Source: Streptomyces acidiscabies
GTDB taxonomy: Bacteria; Actinomycetota; Actinomycetes; Streptomycetales; Streptomycetaceae
Assembly: GCF_020010905.1 (NCBI RefSeq)
Contig: NZ_JAGJBY010000001.1
Coordinates: 4,050,001-4,114,000, forward strand
Length of the DNA: 64,000 bases
Direction of reading: 5' to 3'
Part shown: piece after piece, positions 26,472 through 34,942 of the stretch
Layout: each line of letters opens with the position of its first letter
Position numbering within the stretch: the first letter of the stretch is position 1
The notes under the pieces: generated by a model
What the model saw: only the letters and a program-made list of their open reading frames with translations
The model's database searches: none
Told to the model about the DNA's origin: nothing
Program-made: the position numbers and the translations under genes

Positions 26472-28145
26472 ATGACCAGACGGCTCATCATGTCCATGCT
26501 CGCCGCAGTCACGGCTGCGGTACTCCCGCTGACGGCGACCACGACAGCTACGGCGACCCCATCGGCTCCGGCGACCTCGGGCACGGCGCCCCGACTCGCC
26601 GCCGCCCCACCCGAGTTCGGCTCCGACTGGCACGACCCCCTGACCGCCGCCCCACCCGTCCCCAGGCCCAACGCCGAGTCCTGCGAAGTCACCGTCGCCC
26701 AGGCCCAGTTCCGCGACTTCACCCCGTACCGGGGGACCTACACCCCGCCCCCGGCCTGCGGGGACACCTGGAGCAAGGTCGTCCTGCGCATGGACGGCAA
26801 GGTCAAGGGTCGCCAGTACGACCGCCTCGGCTACCTCCACATCGGCGGCGTCGAGATCTTCCGCACCTCGACCCCGCAGCCCTCCCCGGACGGCATCGAG
26901 TGGTCGGTCGAGAAGGACGTCACCCGCTACACCGACACGCTCCGCCGCGCACAGGACGTGGAGATGCTGATCGGGAACGTGGTCGACGACATGTACACGG
27001 GCGTGCTGGACGTCAAGGTGACGCTGACGTTCTACGAGGCACCCGAGCCGAAGCCGGCCGGAACGAAGCCGTACCCCGCGGGCTCCCTTGAAAACACTGA
27101 GAACGCTGAGAACACCGTCCCCGACAAGGTCCTCACCCTCACCCCCGACCACACCCTCACCACCCCCCGCAACAGCGAACGCATCCTCGCCGAGGTCTAC
27201 GCCACCGGCTCCGGCGGCGGCTGCGAGGAGTACTGGTACCTCTCCGTCCCGACCCCGGCGCCGTACTCCTGCCAGACCCCGGGCGGCCCGTACCGCGAGG
27301 TCCAGATCACGGTGGACGGCCAACTCGCAGGGATAGCCACCCCGTTCCCGACCGTGTGGACCGGCGGCTGGTCCAACCCCTTCCTCTGGTACGTCGTCCC
27401 GGGCCCCCGCGCCTTCGACATCAAGCCGATCGCATACGACCTGACCCCGTTCGCCGGCGTCCTCAACGACGGCCGCCCGCACCGCGTCGAGGTCTCGGTC
27501 GTCGGCGTCCCCGAGGGCCAGACCGGCTGGAGCGCCCCGGTCAACGTCCTGGTCTGGCAGGACGCGGGGAAGAAGCAGGTCACCGGCAGAGTGACCGCCC
27601 ACAGGGAGGGCGCCCCGGCCAACTCCTCGACGTACACGCCTGGTACGGAGCACCGCGTCGGCACGAAGGCCGCGCACAGCCTCACGGTCACGGGATACGC
27701 CGACACCTCGCACGGCCGCGTCACCACCACGGTCACCCGATCCCTGGCCCACACCTCCACGCACCGCTGGACCGAGGGCGAGAAGCTGGACGCCCTCGCC
27801 GGGGTGTGGACGGACGACGAGACGGTCACCGTGAACCGGCACGCGACGCGCGCGCACCGGACGTACACGATGGACGGCACGACGACGATCGGCGCGGACG
27901 ACCGGCTGCGGACGGTCATGACGCTCGCCGACCGGGCCACCGTCAGCGACACGCGCGGGCGCTGGTCGCGGCTCGACGACACGTATGCGGGCGACGCGAC
28001 GTACACGGTCGGCGTGCCGCGCGACCAGCGGCACGGCGTCGCCACGACGACCGAGCGCTACCGGCTGACGGGCTCCCGGGGCTGCTACGACCGCACGGTC
28101 ACAGCGGTTCAGGGCATGCTGACCGAGGACCGTAACGCCTGCTGA
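26472..28145 (+). CDS. Secreted peptide-N-glycosidase A-like protein (PNGase A family)
   Basis: A 557-residue secreted protein with a signal peptide (about 1-27). Residues 60-360 contain the markers of the family: LGYLHIGGVEIFRTSTPQ, PDGIEWSVEKDVTRYTD and EMLIGNVVDDMYTGVLDVKV, and the cysteines around CEEYWYLSVPT. The plant enzyme of this family cleaves N-glycans from glycopeptides. The C-terminal 170 residues are a beta-rich Thr-rich tail ending in a disulphide-type CYDRT...NAC. The enzymatic activity here is inferred from the family only. Activity against plant or fungal glycoproteins would suit a soil saprophyte. No ribosome site is seen; see the promoter entry. Confidence 0.75.
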   Translation: MTRRLIMSMLAAVTAAVLPLTATTTATATPSAPATSGTAPRLAAAPPEFGSDWHDPLTAAPPVPRPNAESCEVTVAQAQFRDFTPYRGTYTPPPACGDTWSKVVLRMDGKVKGRQYDRLGYLHIGGVEIFRTSTPQPSPDGIEWSVEKDVTRYTDTLRRAQDVEMLIGNVVDDMYTGVLDVKVTLTFYEAPEPKPAGTKPYPAGSLENTENAENTVPDKVLTLTPDHTLTTPRNSERILAEVYATGSGGGCEEYWYLSVPTPAPYSCQTPGGPYREVQITVDGQLAGIATPFPTVWTGGWSNPFLWYVVPGPRAFDIKPIAYDLTPFAGVLNDGRPHRVEVSVVGVPEGQTGWSAPVNVLVWQDAGKKQVTGRVTAHREGAPANSSTYTPGTEHRVGTKAAHSLTVTGYADTSHGRVTTTVTRSLAHTSTHRWTEGEKLDALAGVWTDDETVTVNRHATRAHRTYTMDGTTTIGADDRLRTVMTLADRATVSDTRGRWSRLDDTYAGDATYTVGVPRDQRHGVATTTERYRLTGSRGCYDRTVTAVQGMLTEDRNAC

Positions 28146-28158
28146 AACATCCCGATGT

Positions 28159-28170
28159 GTGATCCATCAC
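28159..28170. promoter_or_regulatory. Palindrome upstream of the dicarboxylate symporter gene
   Basis: GTGATCCATCAC is a perfect palindrome of two 5-bp arms around CC, followed by a further CGTGAT. It also reads as GTG-N6-CAC, close to the Crp-type motif of Streptomyces. Its role is unproven. Confidence 0.3.
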
Positions 28171-28315
28171 TCATGACGTGATTTACATATCGGCAACACG
28201 GAGGTCTTCCCTACGAGCGATGGGCACTCCAAAGTGATCGGCACGGAAGACGCTTTCCGTATCGCAGAAGTCCCGCCGGGTTTCTGCGAGTCCGCCGTCC
28301 CTCCCAGGAGTGCCC

Positions 28316-29692
28316 GTGCCGCAGTCTGTACCGTCCCTGCCGCGACGCGTCGCACGAACGCTGCGTACCTCGCTGTTCATCCAGGTCGCCATCGCGCTCG
28401 TGCTCGGAATCGCCGTCGGCAAGCTGTGGCCCGGCTTCGCCTCCGACCTACAGCCGCTCGGCGACGGGTTCGTCCGGCTGATCAAGACGATCATCTCGCC
28501 GCTCGTGTTCTGTGTGGTCGTCGTCGGGATCGCCAAGGCCGGTGACCTCAAGGCGTTCGGCCGGATCGGCCTCAAGGCGCTGATCTGGTTCGAGGTCGCG
28601 AGCACGTTCGCGCTGATCGTCGGGCTGCTCGCCGCGAACCTCGTCCAGCCGGGCTCCGGGATGCACGTCGACCCCTCCACGCTGAACACGGCGGCGGTCG
28701 AAGCGAAGACGAACGGCGGCTCGCTGCCGTCGACCACCGAGTTCGTCCTCAACGCCCTGCCGACCTCGTTCATCGGCGCCTTCGCCGAGAACTCCCTGCT
28801 CCAGGTGCTGATCCTGGCCTGCCTCGTCGGCGCGGCGCTGCTGCACCTCGGGCACACGAAGGTCCCGCAGGTGCTGCCCGCGATCGAGCAGGCGCAGGAG
28901 ATCATCTTCGCGATCGTCGGCTTCGTGATGCGCCTCGCGCCGATCGCCGTGTTCGGCGCGATGGCCGTCCTGATCGGCAACTACGGCCTCGGCGTGATCG
29001 AGACGTACGGCAAGCTGATCGCCCTGTGCTACGCGGCTGCCGCCGTGTTCATCGCGCTGCTCGCCGTCGCTCTGCGGGTCGTGACCGGGCTCAGCCTCTG
29101 GAAGTTCCTGCGCTACATCCGTGAGGAGATGCTGCTCGCGCTCGGCACCGCGTCCACCGAGTCGGTCATGCCGCGCGTCATGCAGAAGCTGCGCAAGGCG
29201 GGCGCCCGGGACGACGCGGTCGGCCTCGTCCTGCCGACCGGCTACTCCTTCAACCTCGACGGCGCCTCTCTCTACCTCTCCATCGGCACCCTGTTCATCG
29301 CGCAGGCCGTCGGCGTCGACCTCAGCCTCAGCCAGCAGATCACCGTCGTCCTGGTGCTGATGCTGACCAGCAAGGGCATGGCCGGCATCCCCGGCTCCGC
29401 GTTCCTCGCGCTCTCCGCGACGGCGTCGTCCCTCGGTGCGATCCCCGCCGGGGCGGTCGCCCTGCTCCTCGGCGTCGACCGGATCATGGACTCGATGCGC
29501 GTCGTCACGAACCTGCTCGGCAACTGCGTCGCGGTGTTCGCGGTGGCGCGGTGGGAGGGGGCGCTGGACATCGAGCGCGCGAAGAAGGTGCTGGACGGCG
29601 AGATCGACGTGACGGAGCCCGAGGTCGCGGCGGAGGAAGCGGTCGTGCCCGCGCAGCTCACCAAGAAGGAGCCCGCACCCGAAGCGAGCTGA
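28316..29692 (+). CDS. Dicarboxylate/amino acid:cation symporter (DAACS, DctA-like)
   Basis: A 458-residue integral membrane transporter of the DAACS family, which imports C4-dicarboxylates or glutamate with protons or sodium. The signature segments are VFCVVVVGIAKAGDLKAFGR, GTASTESVMPRVMQKLRKAG, LPTGYSFNLDGASLYLS and ITVVLVLMLTSKGMAGIPGS, with NLLGNCVAVFAVARWEG at the C-terminus, in the order expected for eight helices and two re-entrant loops. The GTG at 28316 was preferred to one at 28310 because CAGGAG overlaps the earlier one. The last 30 codons are acidic and end in a 29-bp block repeated directly after the stop. Confidence 0.9.
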   Translation: MPQSVPSLPRRVARTLRTSLFIQVAIALVLGIAVGKLWPGFASDLQPLGDGFVRLIKTIISPLVFCVVVVGIAKAGDLKAFGRIGLKALIWFEVASTFALIVGLLAANLVQPGSGMHVDPSTLNTAAVEAKTNGGSLPSTTEFVLNALPTSFIGAFAENSLLQVLILACLVGAALLHLGHTKVPQVLPAIEQAQEIIFAIVGFVMRLAPIAVFGAMAVLIGNYGLGVIETYGKLIALCYAAAAVFIALLAVALRVVTGLSLWKFLRYIREEMLLALGTASTESVMPRVMQKLRKAGARDDAVGLVLPTGYSFNLDGASLYLSIGTLFIAQAVGVDLSLSQQITVVLVLMLTSKGMAGIPGSAFLALSATASSLGAIPAGAVALLLGVDRIMDSMRVVTNLLGNCVAVFAVARWEGALDIERAKKVLDGEIDVTEPEVAAEEAVVPAQLTKKEPAPEAS

Positions 29693-29724
29693 CCGAGAAG
29701 GAGCCCGCACTCGAAGCGAGCTGA
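29664..29724 (+). repeat. 32-bp tandem duplication at the end of the symporter gene
   Basis: Two 29-bp blocks, 29664-29692 and 29696-29724, differ at one base (C to T) and have a period of 32 bp. Each ends in a stop codon (GAGCTGA). The first is the end of the symporter gene; the second lies just beyond it. Confidence 0.9.
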
Positions 29725-29737
29725 TCGAGAACGCACA

Positions 29738-29776
29738 AGCGACCGCCGCCCCGGACTCCCGGGTGCGGCGGTCGCT
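29738..29776. terminator. Bidirectional terminator hairpin
   Basis: A perfect 12-bp stem (29738-29749 with 29765-29776) lies between the symporter and the convergent MarR gene. Confidence 0.8.
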
Positions 29777-29797
29777 GTTCTCGCTGCGCCTGCTGCC

Positions 29798-30244
29798 TCA
29801 GCCGTGCACCGGCATCCCGCTCAGCAGCGTCCCCAGCAGCTCCCCCAGCTCTTCCCGCTCGTCCTGCGACAGCGGCGCGAGGATCTCGGACGCCGCCGTC
29901 CGCCGCGCCCCCCGCAGCTCGCTCAGCGCCGTACGCCCGTCCTCCGTCAGCTCGATACGGATCACCCGCCGGTTCGTCGGATCGGGGACCCGGCGCACCT
30001 TCCCGTTCGCCTCCAGGCCGTCCACCAGCGTCGTCACCGCGCGCGGGACCACTTCGAGGCGCTCGGCGAGGTCGGCCATGCGCGGTGGGGAGGAGTACTG
30101 CGCGAGCGTGCGCAGCAGGCGGGACTGGGCCGGGGTGACCCCCAGGCCGCACTCCTCGATGTGCCGCTTCTGGATGCGGTGCACGCGGCGGGTGAACCGC
30201 AGCAACTGCTCGGCGAGCAGGCTGTCGGAATCTGGTGTGGCCAT
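29798..30244 (-). CDS. MarR-family transcriptional regulator
   Basis: A 148-residue winged-helix regulator. The DNA-binding core is LTPAQSRLLRTLAQYSSPPR-like (residues 35-56), MADLAERLEVVPRAVTTLVDGL (recognition helix near 60-78), and the wing GKVRRVPDPTNRRVIRIELT. The dimerisation helices are at both ends. It is divergent from an ABC exporter gene, the common layout in which MarR represses an exporter and releases it on binding the exported compound. The palindrome at 30269-30293 is the likely operator. The ligand is unknown. Confidence 0.92.
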   Translation of the reverse strand: MATPDSDSLLAEQLLRFTRRVHRIQKRHIEECGLGVTPAQSRLLRTLAQYSSPPRMADLAERLEVVPRAVTTLVDGLEANGKVRRVPDPTNRRVIRIELTEDGRTALSELRGARRTAASEILAPLSQDEREELGELLGTLLSGMPVHG

Positions 30245-30268
30245 ACGGGAACAATAACAGGATGCCGT

Positions 30269-30293
30269 TCATTGTGAGTATAGGTAACAATGA
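30269..30293. promoter_or_regulatory. Probable MarR operator
   Basis: TCATTGT (30269-30275) and ACAATGA (30287-30293) form a perfect inverted repeat with 11 bp between. It is centred between the divergent marR and ABC exporter starts and is markedly AT-rich for this genome. TATAGGT inside may be a -10 box. Confidence 0.65.
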
Positions 30294-30330
30294 GCGTAGT
30301 CCTGATCCTGAGTGCTTCCCGAAGGAGCCC

Positions 30331-32151
30331 ATGCACCCCGACCGAGAGAAACAACCCGCCTGGAACCCACCGGCCGACCCCGAGCAGCCACAGCCCCGCC
30401 AGGTCCGCCGCATCCTGAAGCTGTTCCGCCCCTACCGCGCCCGCCTCACCCTCGTGGGCCTGCTGGTCGCCGCCTCCTCGCTGGTCGGCGTCGCGACGCC
30501 GTTCCTGCTGAAGGAGACGCTGGACGTCGCGATCCCGCAGGGGCGTACGGGCCTGCTGAGCCTGCTCGCCCTCGGCATGATCCTCAGCGCCCTCCTCTCC
30601 GGCGTCTTCGGCGTGCTGCAGACGCTGATCTCGACGACGGTCGGCCAGCGCGTCATGCACGACCTGCGGACGGCCGTCTACGGCCGCCTCCAGCGGATGT
30701 CGCTCGCGTTCTTCACGCGTACGCGCACCGGCGAGGTCCAGTCCCGCATAGCCAACGACATCGGCGGCATGCAGGCGACGGTCACCTCCACCGCGACCTC
30801 CCTGGTCTCCAACTTCACCAGCGTCGTCGCCACGATCGTCGCGATGCTCGCCCTCGACTGGCGGCTGACCGCCGTCTCGCTGCTGCTCCTGCCGGTCTTC
30901 GTCTGGATCAGCCGCCGGGTCGGTTCGGAGCGCAAGAAGATCACCACCGAGCGGCAGAAACAGATGGCCGCGATGTCCGCGACGGTAACCGAGTCGCTCT
31001 CCGTCAGCGGCATCCTGCTCGGCCGCACGATGGGCCGCGCCGACTCCCTGACCAAGTCCTTCGCGGACGAGTCCGAGCGCCTCGTCGACCTGGAGGTCCG
31101 CTCCAGCATGGCGGGCCGCTGGCGGATGTCCGTCATCGGGATCGTCATGTCCGCGATGCCGGCGTTCATCTACTGGGCGGCGGGCGTCGCCCTCCAGGTC
31201 GGCGGCCCGGGCATCTCGCTGGGCACGATCGTCGCCTTCGTCTCCCTCCAGCAGGGCCTGTTCCGCCCCGCCGTCAGCCTCCTGGCGACCGGCGTCCAGA
31301 TCCAGACCTCCCTCGCGCTCTTCCAGCGCATCTTCGAGTACCTCGACCTGCCGATCGACATCACCGAACGCGACAACGCCGTCCACCTGGACCGCGTCAA
31401 GGGGGAGGTCCGCTTCGAGGACGTCTCGTTCCGGTACGGAGGCGAGGGCGAGGGCGAGGGCCGCGCCATCCTCGACGGCGTCGACGTCACCGTCCCGGCC
31501 GGCCACAGCCTCGCGATCGTCGGCCCGACCGGCGCGGGCAAGTCCACGCTGGGCCACCTCGTGCCGCGCCTGTACGACGTGACGGGCGGCCGGGTCACCC
31601 TCGACGGCGTCGACGTGCGCGACCTCGACTTCGACACCCTCGCGCGCGCGATCGGCGTCGTCTCCCAGGAGACGTACCTCTTCCACGCGACGGTCGCGGA
31701 GAACCTGCGCTTCGCGAAGCCCGACGCGAGCGACGAGGAACTGTACGAGGCGGCGCGCGCCGCGCAGATCCACGACCACATCGCGTCGCTGCCCGACGGG
31801 TACGACACGGTCGTCGGCGAGCGGGGACACCGCTTCTCCGGCGGAGAGAAACAGCGCCTCGCCATCGCGCGGACCATCCTGCGCGACCCCCCGGTCCTGA
31901 TCCTCGACGAGGCGACCAGCGCGCTGGACACGCGGACGGAGTACGCCGTACAGCGGGCGATCGACGCGCTGTCGGCGAACCGGACGACCCTGACGATCGC
32001 CCACCGGCTGTCGACGATCCGGGACGCGGACCAGATCGTCGTCCTCGAAGGCGGGCGGGTCGTGGAGCGGGGGACGCACGAGGAGCTGGTGGCGCGGGAG
32101 GGGAGGTACGCGGGGCTGGTGAGGAAGGACGAGCGGGTGACGGCGGCGTAG
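30331..32151 (+). CDS. ABC exporter (fused permease-ATPase)
   Basis: A 606-residue homodimer-type exporter of the MsbA/LmrA group. Six membrane helices span about residues 30-325. The ATPase has Walker A GPTGAGKST (near 405-413), Q-loop SQETYLF, signature FSGGEKQRLAIA, Walker B LILDEATSALD and H-loop AHRLST, all intact, in contrast with the heterodimer at 21.9-25.6 kb. The ATG at 30331 has GAAGGAG 3 bp before it; the frame upstream is open but has no good start. It is divergent from the MarR gene and probably controlled by it. The substrate is unknown, probably a drug or lipid. Confidence 0.93.
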   Translation: MHPDREKQPAWNPPADPEQPQPRQVRRILKLFRPYRARLTLVGLLVAASSLVGVATPFLLKETLDVAIPQGRTGLLSLLALGMILSALLSGVFGVLQTLISTTVGQRVMHDLRTAVYGRLQRMSLAFFTRTRTGEVQSRIANDIGGMQATVTSTATSLVSNFTSVVATIVAMLALDWRLTAVSLLLLPVFVWISRRVGSERKKITTERQKQMAAMSATVTESLSVSGILLGRTMGRADSLTKSFADESERLVDLEVRSSMAGRWRMSVIGIVMSAMPAFIYWAAGVALQVGGPGISLGTIVAFVSLQQGLFRPAVSLLATGVQIQTSLALFQRIFEYLDLPIDITERDNAVHLDRVKGEVRFEDVSFRYGGEGEGEGRAILDGVDVTVPAGHSLAIVGPTGAGKSTLGHLVPRLYDVTGGRVTLDGVDVRDLDFDTLARAIGVVSQETYLFHATVAENLRFAKPDASDEELYEAARAAQIHDHIASLPDGYDTVVGERGHRFSGGEKQRLAIARTILRDPPVLILDEATSALDTRTEYAVQRAIDALSANRTTLTIAHRLSTIRDADQIVVLEGGRVVERGTHEELVAREGRYAGLVRKDERVTAA

Positions 32152-32243
32152 GAATACGGGAGGCGTAGGCGTTCCGGAGGCTGATCATCCGACAAAGCGA
32201 CGATATGCCCGGTTTTTGACGGTGTGCGAGTTAACGTGCCCGC

Positions 32244-33083
32244 ATGCAGATGAACACTCCGCCCCGGAGCGCGATCCGTCTGACGCGCCGCGGCCGAACC
32301 GTCCTCGTCGTCACCGGGGCCGTCCTGGCCGCTGCCGCGGTGGCGGTGCCGCTGCTGAACGTGGAGCGGCCGGCTCCCCAGGCCGCCAAGCCCAAGGTCC
32401 TGACCATCCCCGAGGGCTGGCGCTCCGGCCAGGTCTACGAGGCGGTCGACAAGGCGCTCGCCCTGCCGGTCGGCACGACCCGCAAGGCCCTGCCGAAGAC
32501 CGGCCTCAGACTCCCGGCCGACGCGGAGGGCAACCCCGAGGGGTACCTCTTCCCCGCGACGTACCCCCTCACCGGGAAGCCGACCCCCCAGTCCCTCCTC
32601 GCGTACATGGTCGACACCGCGAACAAGAAGTTCAACGGCGCCCCCATGGCCGCCGGCGCCCAGCGCAACGCGATGAACGTCTACCAGGCCGTCACCATCG
32701 CCAGCATCATCCAGGCCGAGGCCGCCACGAAGGCCGACATGGGGAAGGTCGCCCGCGTCGTCTTCAACCGCCTGGAGCGCGGCATGCCCCTCCAGATGGA
32801 CTCCACGATCAACTACGCCCTCAACCGCTCGACCCTGAACACGGCGGACGCCGACACGAAGATCGACAGCCCCTACAACTCGTACCAGCGCATGGGCCTT
32901 CCCCCGACCCCCATCGACAACCCCGGCGAAGAAGCGATGCGGGCCGCGCTCACCCCCACCCCCGGCGACTGGCTCTACTTCGTCACCGTCAAGCCCGGCG
33001 ACACGCGCTTCACCGCGAACTACGCCGAACACCAGCGAAACGTGGCGGAGTTCAACAAGGCCCAGAAGCCGAAGGCCGGCTGA
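32244..33083 (+). CDS. MltG-like endolytic murein transglycosylase
   Basis: A 279-residue protein with one N-terminal transmembrane helix (about residues 19-39) and an extracytoplasmic YceG/MltG domain. It has the LysM-like front segment LTIPEGWRSGQVYEAVDKAL, GYLFPATYPLTGKPTPQSLL, then VTIASIIQAEAA with the catalytic Glu at about residue 159, VVFNRLERGMPLQMDSTI, and DSPYNSYQRMGLPPTPIDNP. MltG cuts nascent glycan strands and sets their length. It is smaller than the canonical Streptomyces MltG near the alanyl-tRNA synthetase locus, so it is probably a second copy. The 92-bp gap from the ABC gene suggests an independent promoter. Confidence 0.88.
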   Translation: MQMNTPPRSAIRLTRRGRTVLVVTGAVLAAAAVAVPLLNVERPAPQAAKPKVLTIPEGWRSGQVYEAVDKALALPVGTTRKALPKTGLRLPADAEGNPEGYLFPATYPLTGKPTPQSLLAYMVDTANKKFNGAPMAAGAQRNAMNVYQAVTIASIIQAEAATKADMGKVARVVFNRLERGMPLQMDSTINYALNRSTLNTADADTKIDSPYNSYQRMGLPPTPIDNPGEEAMRAALTPTPGDWLYFVTVKPGDTRFTANYAEHQRNVAEFNKAQKPKAG

Positions 33084-33108
33084 CGGCTGCTTAAGGGGGG
33101 CTGCGACC

Positions 33109-33143
33109 GGTACGACGCCGGCTCGGGGTGCCGGCGTCGTACC
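33109..33143. terminator. Bidirectional terminator hairpin
   Basis: A perfect 14-bp stem (33109-33122 with 33130-33143) and a 7-nt loop lie between mltG-like and ssuA ends. Confidence 0.85.
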
Positions 33144-33149
33144 TGGTCC

Positions 33150-34142
33150 TCAGCGTGACGGTGTCGTGGAGGCCGGCAGGTTTCCGTTGAAGCGGCCGTC
33201 CGCGAAGGCCGAGAAGTCGACCTTCCCCGGGATCAGCTTCAGTTCGGTGAACGTGTCGGCGATCTGCTGCTCGGAGTCGATCGCCGACCGGTCGACCGCG
33301 ACCGATACGCGGGTCGAGTGCGTACGTTTCACCGACGCGAGCGCGACGGCGTACGGCAGGCCCGTGTCCTTCGCCCATACCTTCGCCCATTTGGCCTGGT
33401 GGCCGGACACCCAGTCCTGTGCGCGCCGCAGCCGCGCGAGGTAGTCGGCGATGGCGGCGGCCTTCTTGGGGTCCTTGAGCGCGGCGGGCGCGGCGACCTG
33501 GAAGCTGAGCCCGTTGACGACCCCCTGCCCGGTGGTCAGCGCGCGCCCCTTCTTCGCTTCGAGGATCTGCGAGGTGTACGGGTCCCAGACGGCCCACGCG
33601 TCGACCTTCCCGGAGGTGAACGCGGCGAGCGCGTCGGCGGGTTGGAGATAGGTGACCCGTACGTCGGAGAGGGTGAGCCCGGCGGCCTTGAGGGACGCAA
33701 TCAACTGGTAGTGCGCGGAGGAGCCTTGAGCTACGGCGACCGAACGGCCCTTCAAATCAGCGGTCCTGGTCAGTTTCGAGCTGTTCGGTACGAGGATCGC
33801 CTCGCCCTCGGCGGACCCGTGCCACGCGGCCACCACCGTGATCTTCGAGCCCGCGCCCGCCGCGAAGACGGGCGGCGTGTTGCCGACGGCGCCGATGTCG
33901 ACGGCCCCGGCGTTGACGGCCTCCAGGAGCGGCGGGCCGGAGGTGAACGTGGACCACTTGATCCGGTAGTCGAGGCCCTTGAGTTCGCCCGCGGCACGCA
34001 GGACCGCTTCCGAACCGCCTTTCTGGTCACCGACGTTGAGGGTGAGGGGGCCGGTGCCGTCGGTGGCGGAGGAGGTGCCGCCGCAGGCGGTGAGGAGGAG
34101 GGCGAGGGGGAGGAGTGCGGCGGGGAGGAGGCGGCGTCGCAT
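33150..34142 (-). CDS. ssuA: Aliphatic sulfonate ABC transporter, substrate-binding lipoprotein
   Basis: A 330-residue extracytoplasmic lipoprotein with lipobox LLTAC (Cys20). The fold is the type II periplasmic-binding NMT1/SsuA class: LNVGDQKGGSEAVLRAAGEL, WSTFTSGPPLLEAVNAGAVDIG, SSAHYQLIASLKAAGL and VDAWAVWDPYTSQILE. It would bind alkanesulfonates or taurine for delivery to SsuBC. It is third in the operon ssuC-ssuB-ssuA, 71 bp after ssuB. Transcription ends at a 14-bp hairpin. The order C-B-A with the binding protein last is common in actinomycetes. The exact sulfonate is not determined. Confidence 0.9.
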   Translation of the reverse strand: MRRRLLPAALLPLALLLTACGGTSSATDGTGPLTLNVGDQKGGSEAVLRAAGELKGLDYRIKWSTFTSGPPLLEAVNAGAVDIGAVGNTPPVFAAGAGSKITVVAAWHGSAEGEAILVPNSSKLTRTADLKGRSVAVAQGSSAHYQLIASLKAAGLTLSDVRVTYLQPADALAAFTSGKVDAWAVWDPYTSQILEAKKGRALTTGQGVVNGLSFQVAAPAALKDPKKAAAIADYLARLRRAQDWVSGHQAKWAKVWAKDTGLPYAVALASVKRTHSTRVSVAVDRSAIDSEQQIADTFTELKLIPGKVDFSAFADGRFNGNLPASTTPSR

Positions 34143-34213
34143 GGGGGTCCGTCCAGGTTGAAGTGGGGGGATTTCGGCGGGGGTTCGCGGCGATCGGCGT
34201 TGCGTTGTTGTGT

Positions 34214-34942
34214 TCAGGCCGCCGCGTCCACCCCCAGCCGCCCCAGCAACTCCGTACGCAGCTCCGCGAATCGCGGGTCGGACAGCTTGCGTGGTCTCTC
34301 CAGGTCGATCTGTTGCTCGTGCGCGATGACCCCGCCGTCCATCACCAGGACCCGGTCCGCGAGCAGGACGGCCTCCTCGACGTCGTGCGTGACGAGCAGC
34401 ACCGCGCACCCGCGCTGCCGCCACAACTCACCCACCAGACGCTGGGCGTTGATCCGCGTCAGCGCGTCCAGGGCCCCGAACGGCTCGTCCAGCAACAGGA
34501 GATCGGGCTCACGCACCAACGCCCGTGCCAGCGAGGCGCGTTGAGCCTCACCGCCGGAGAGGGTCTTGGGCCACGCATCCGCCCGGTGACCGAGCCCGAC
34601 CTCCTCAAGTGCCTTGTCGGCGACGTCCCTTGAGGGGTTGCCCGGCAGCCCGAGCAGCACGTTGCGCCACACTCTCTTCCACGGCATCAGCCGCGGCGCC
34701 TGGAACGCGACCGCCTTGCGGCGCGGCACCAGCACCGTCCCCTCGATCTCCCGGTCGAGCCCCGCGAGGATCCGCAGCAGCGTCGACTTCCCGCACCCGC
34801 TGCGCCCGAGCAGCGCGACGAACTCGCCCGGCCTGATGTCGAGTTGGAGGTTGTCGATGACGGCACGCCCGTCGAAGGACCGCGTCAGCCCCTCGACCCG
34901 TACCGCCTGTCCGGTCACCGGCCGGTGAACGTCGGTCGCCAT
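34214..34942 (-). CDS. ssuB: Aliphatic sulfonate ABC transporter, ATPase
   Basis: A 242-residue ABC ATPase: Walker A LLGRSGCGKST (near 45-55), Q-loop FQAPRLMPW, signature LSGGEAQRASLARALV, Walker B LLLLDEPFGALD, and H-loop VTHDVEEAV. The sequence is of the SsuB/TauB type. Its start overlaps the end of ssuC by 28 bp, so they are translated from one message. It energises import through SsuC. Confidence 0.93.
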   Translation of the reverse strand: MATDVHRPVTGQAVRVEGLTRSFDGRAVIDNLQLDIRPGEFVALLGRSGCGKSTLLRILAGLDREIEGTVLVPRRKAVAFQAPRLMPWKRVWRNVLLGLPGNPSRDVADKALEEVGLGHRADAWPKTLSGGEAQRASLARALVREPDLLLLDEPFGALDALTRINAQRLVGELWRQRGCAVLLVTHDVEEAVLLADRVLVMDGGVIAHEQQIDLERPRKLSDPRFAELRTELLGRLGVDAAA

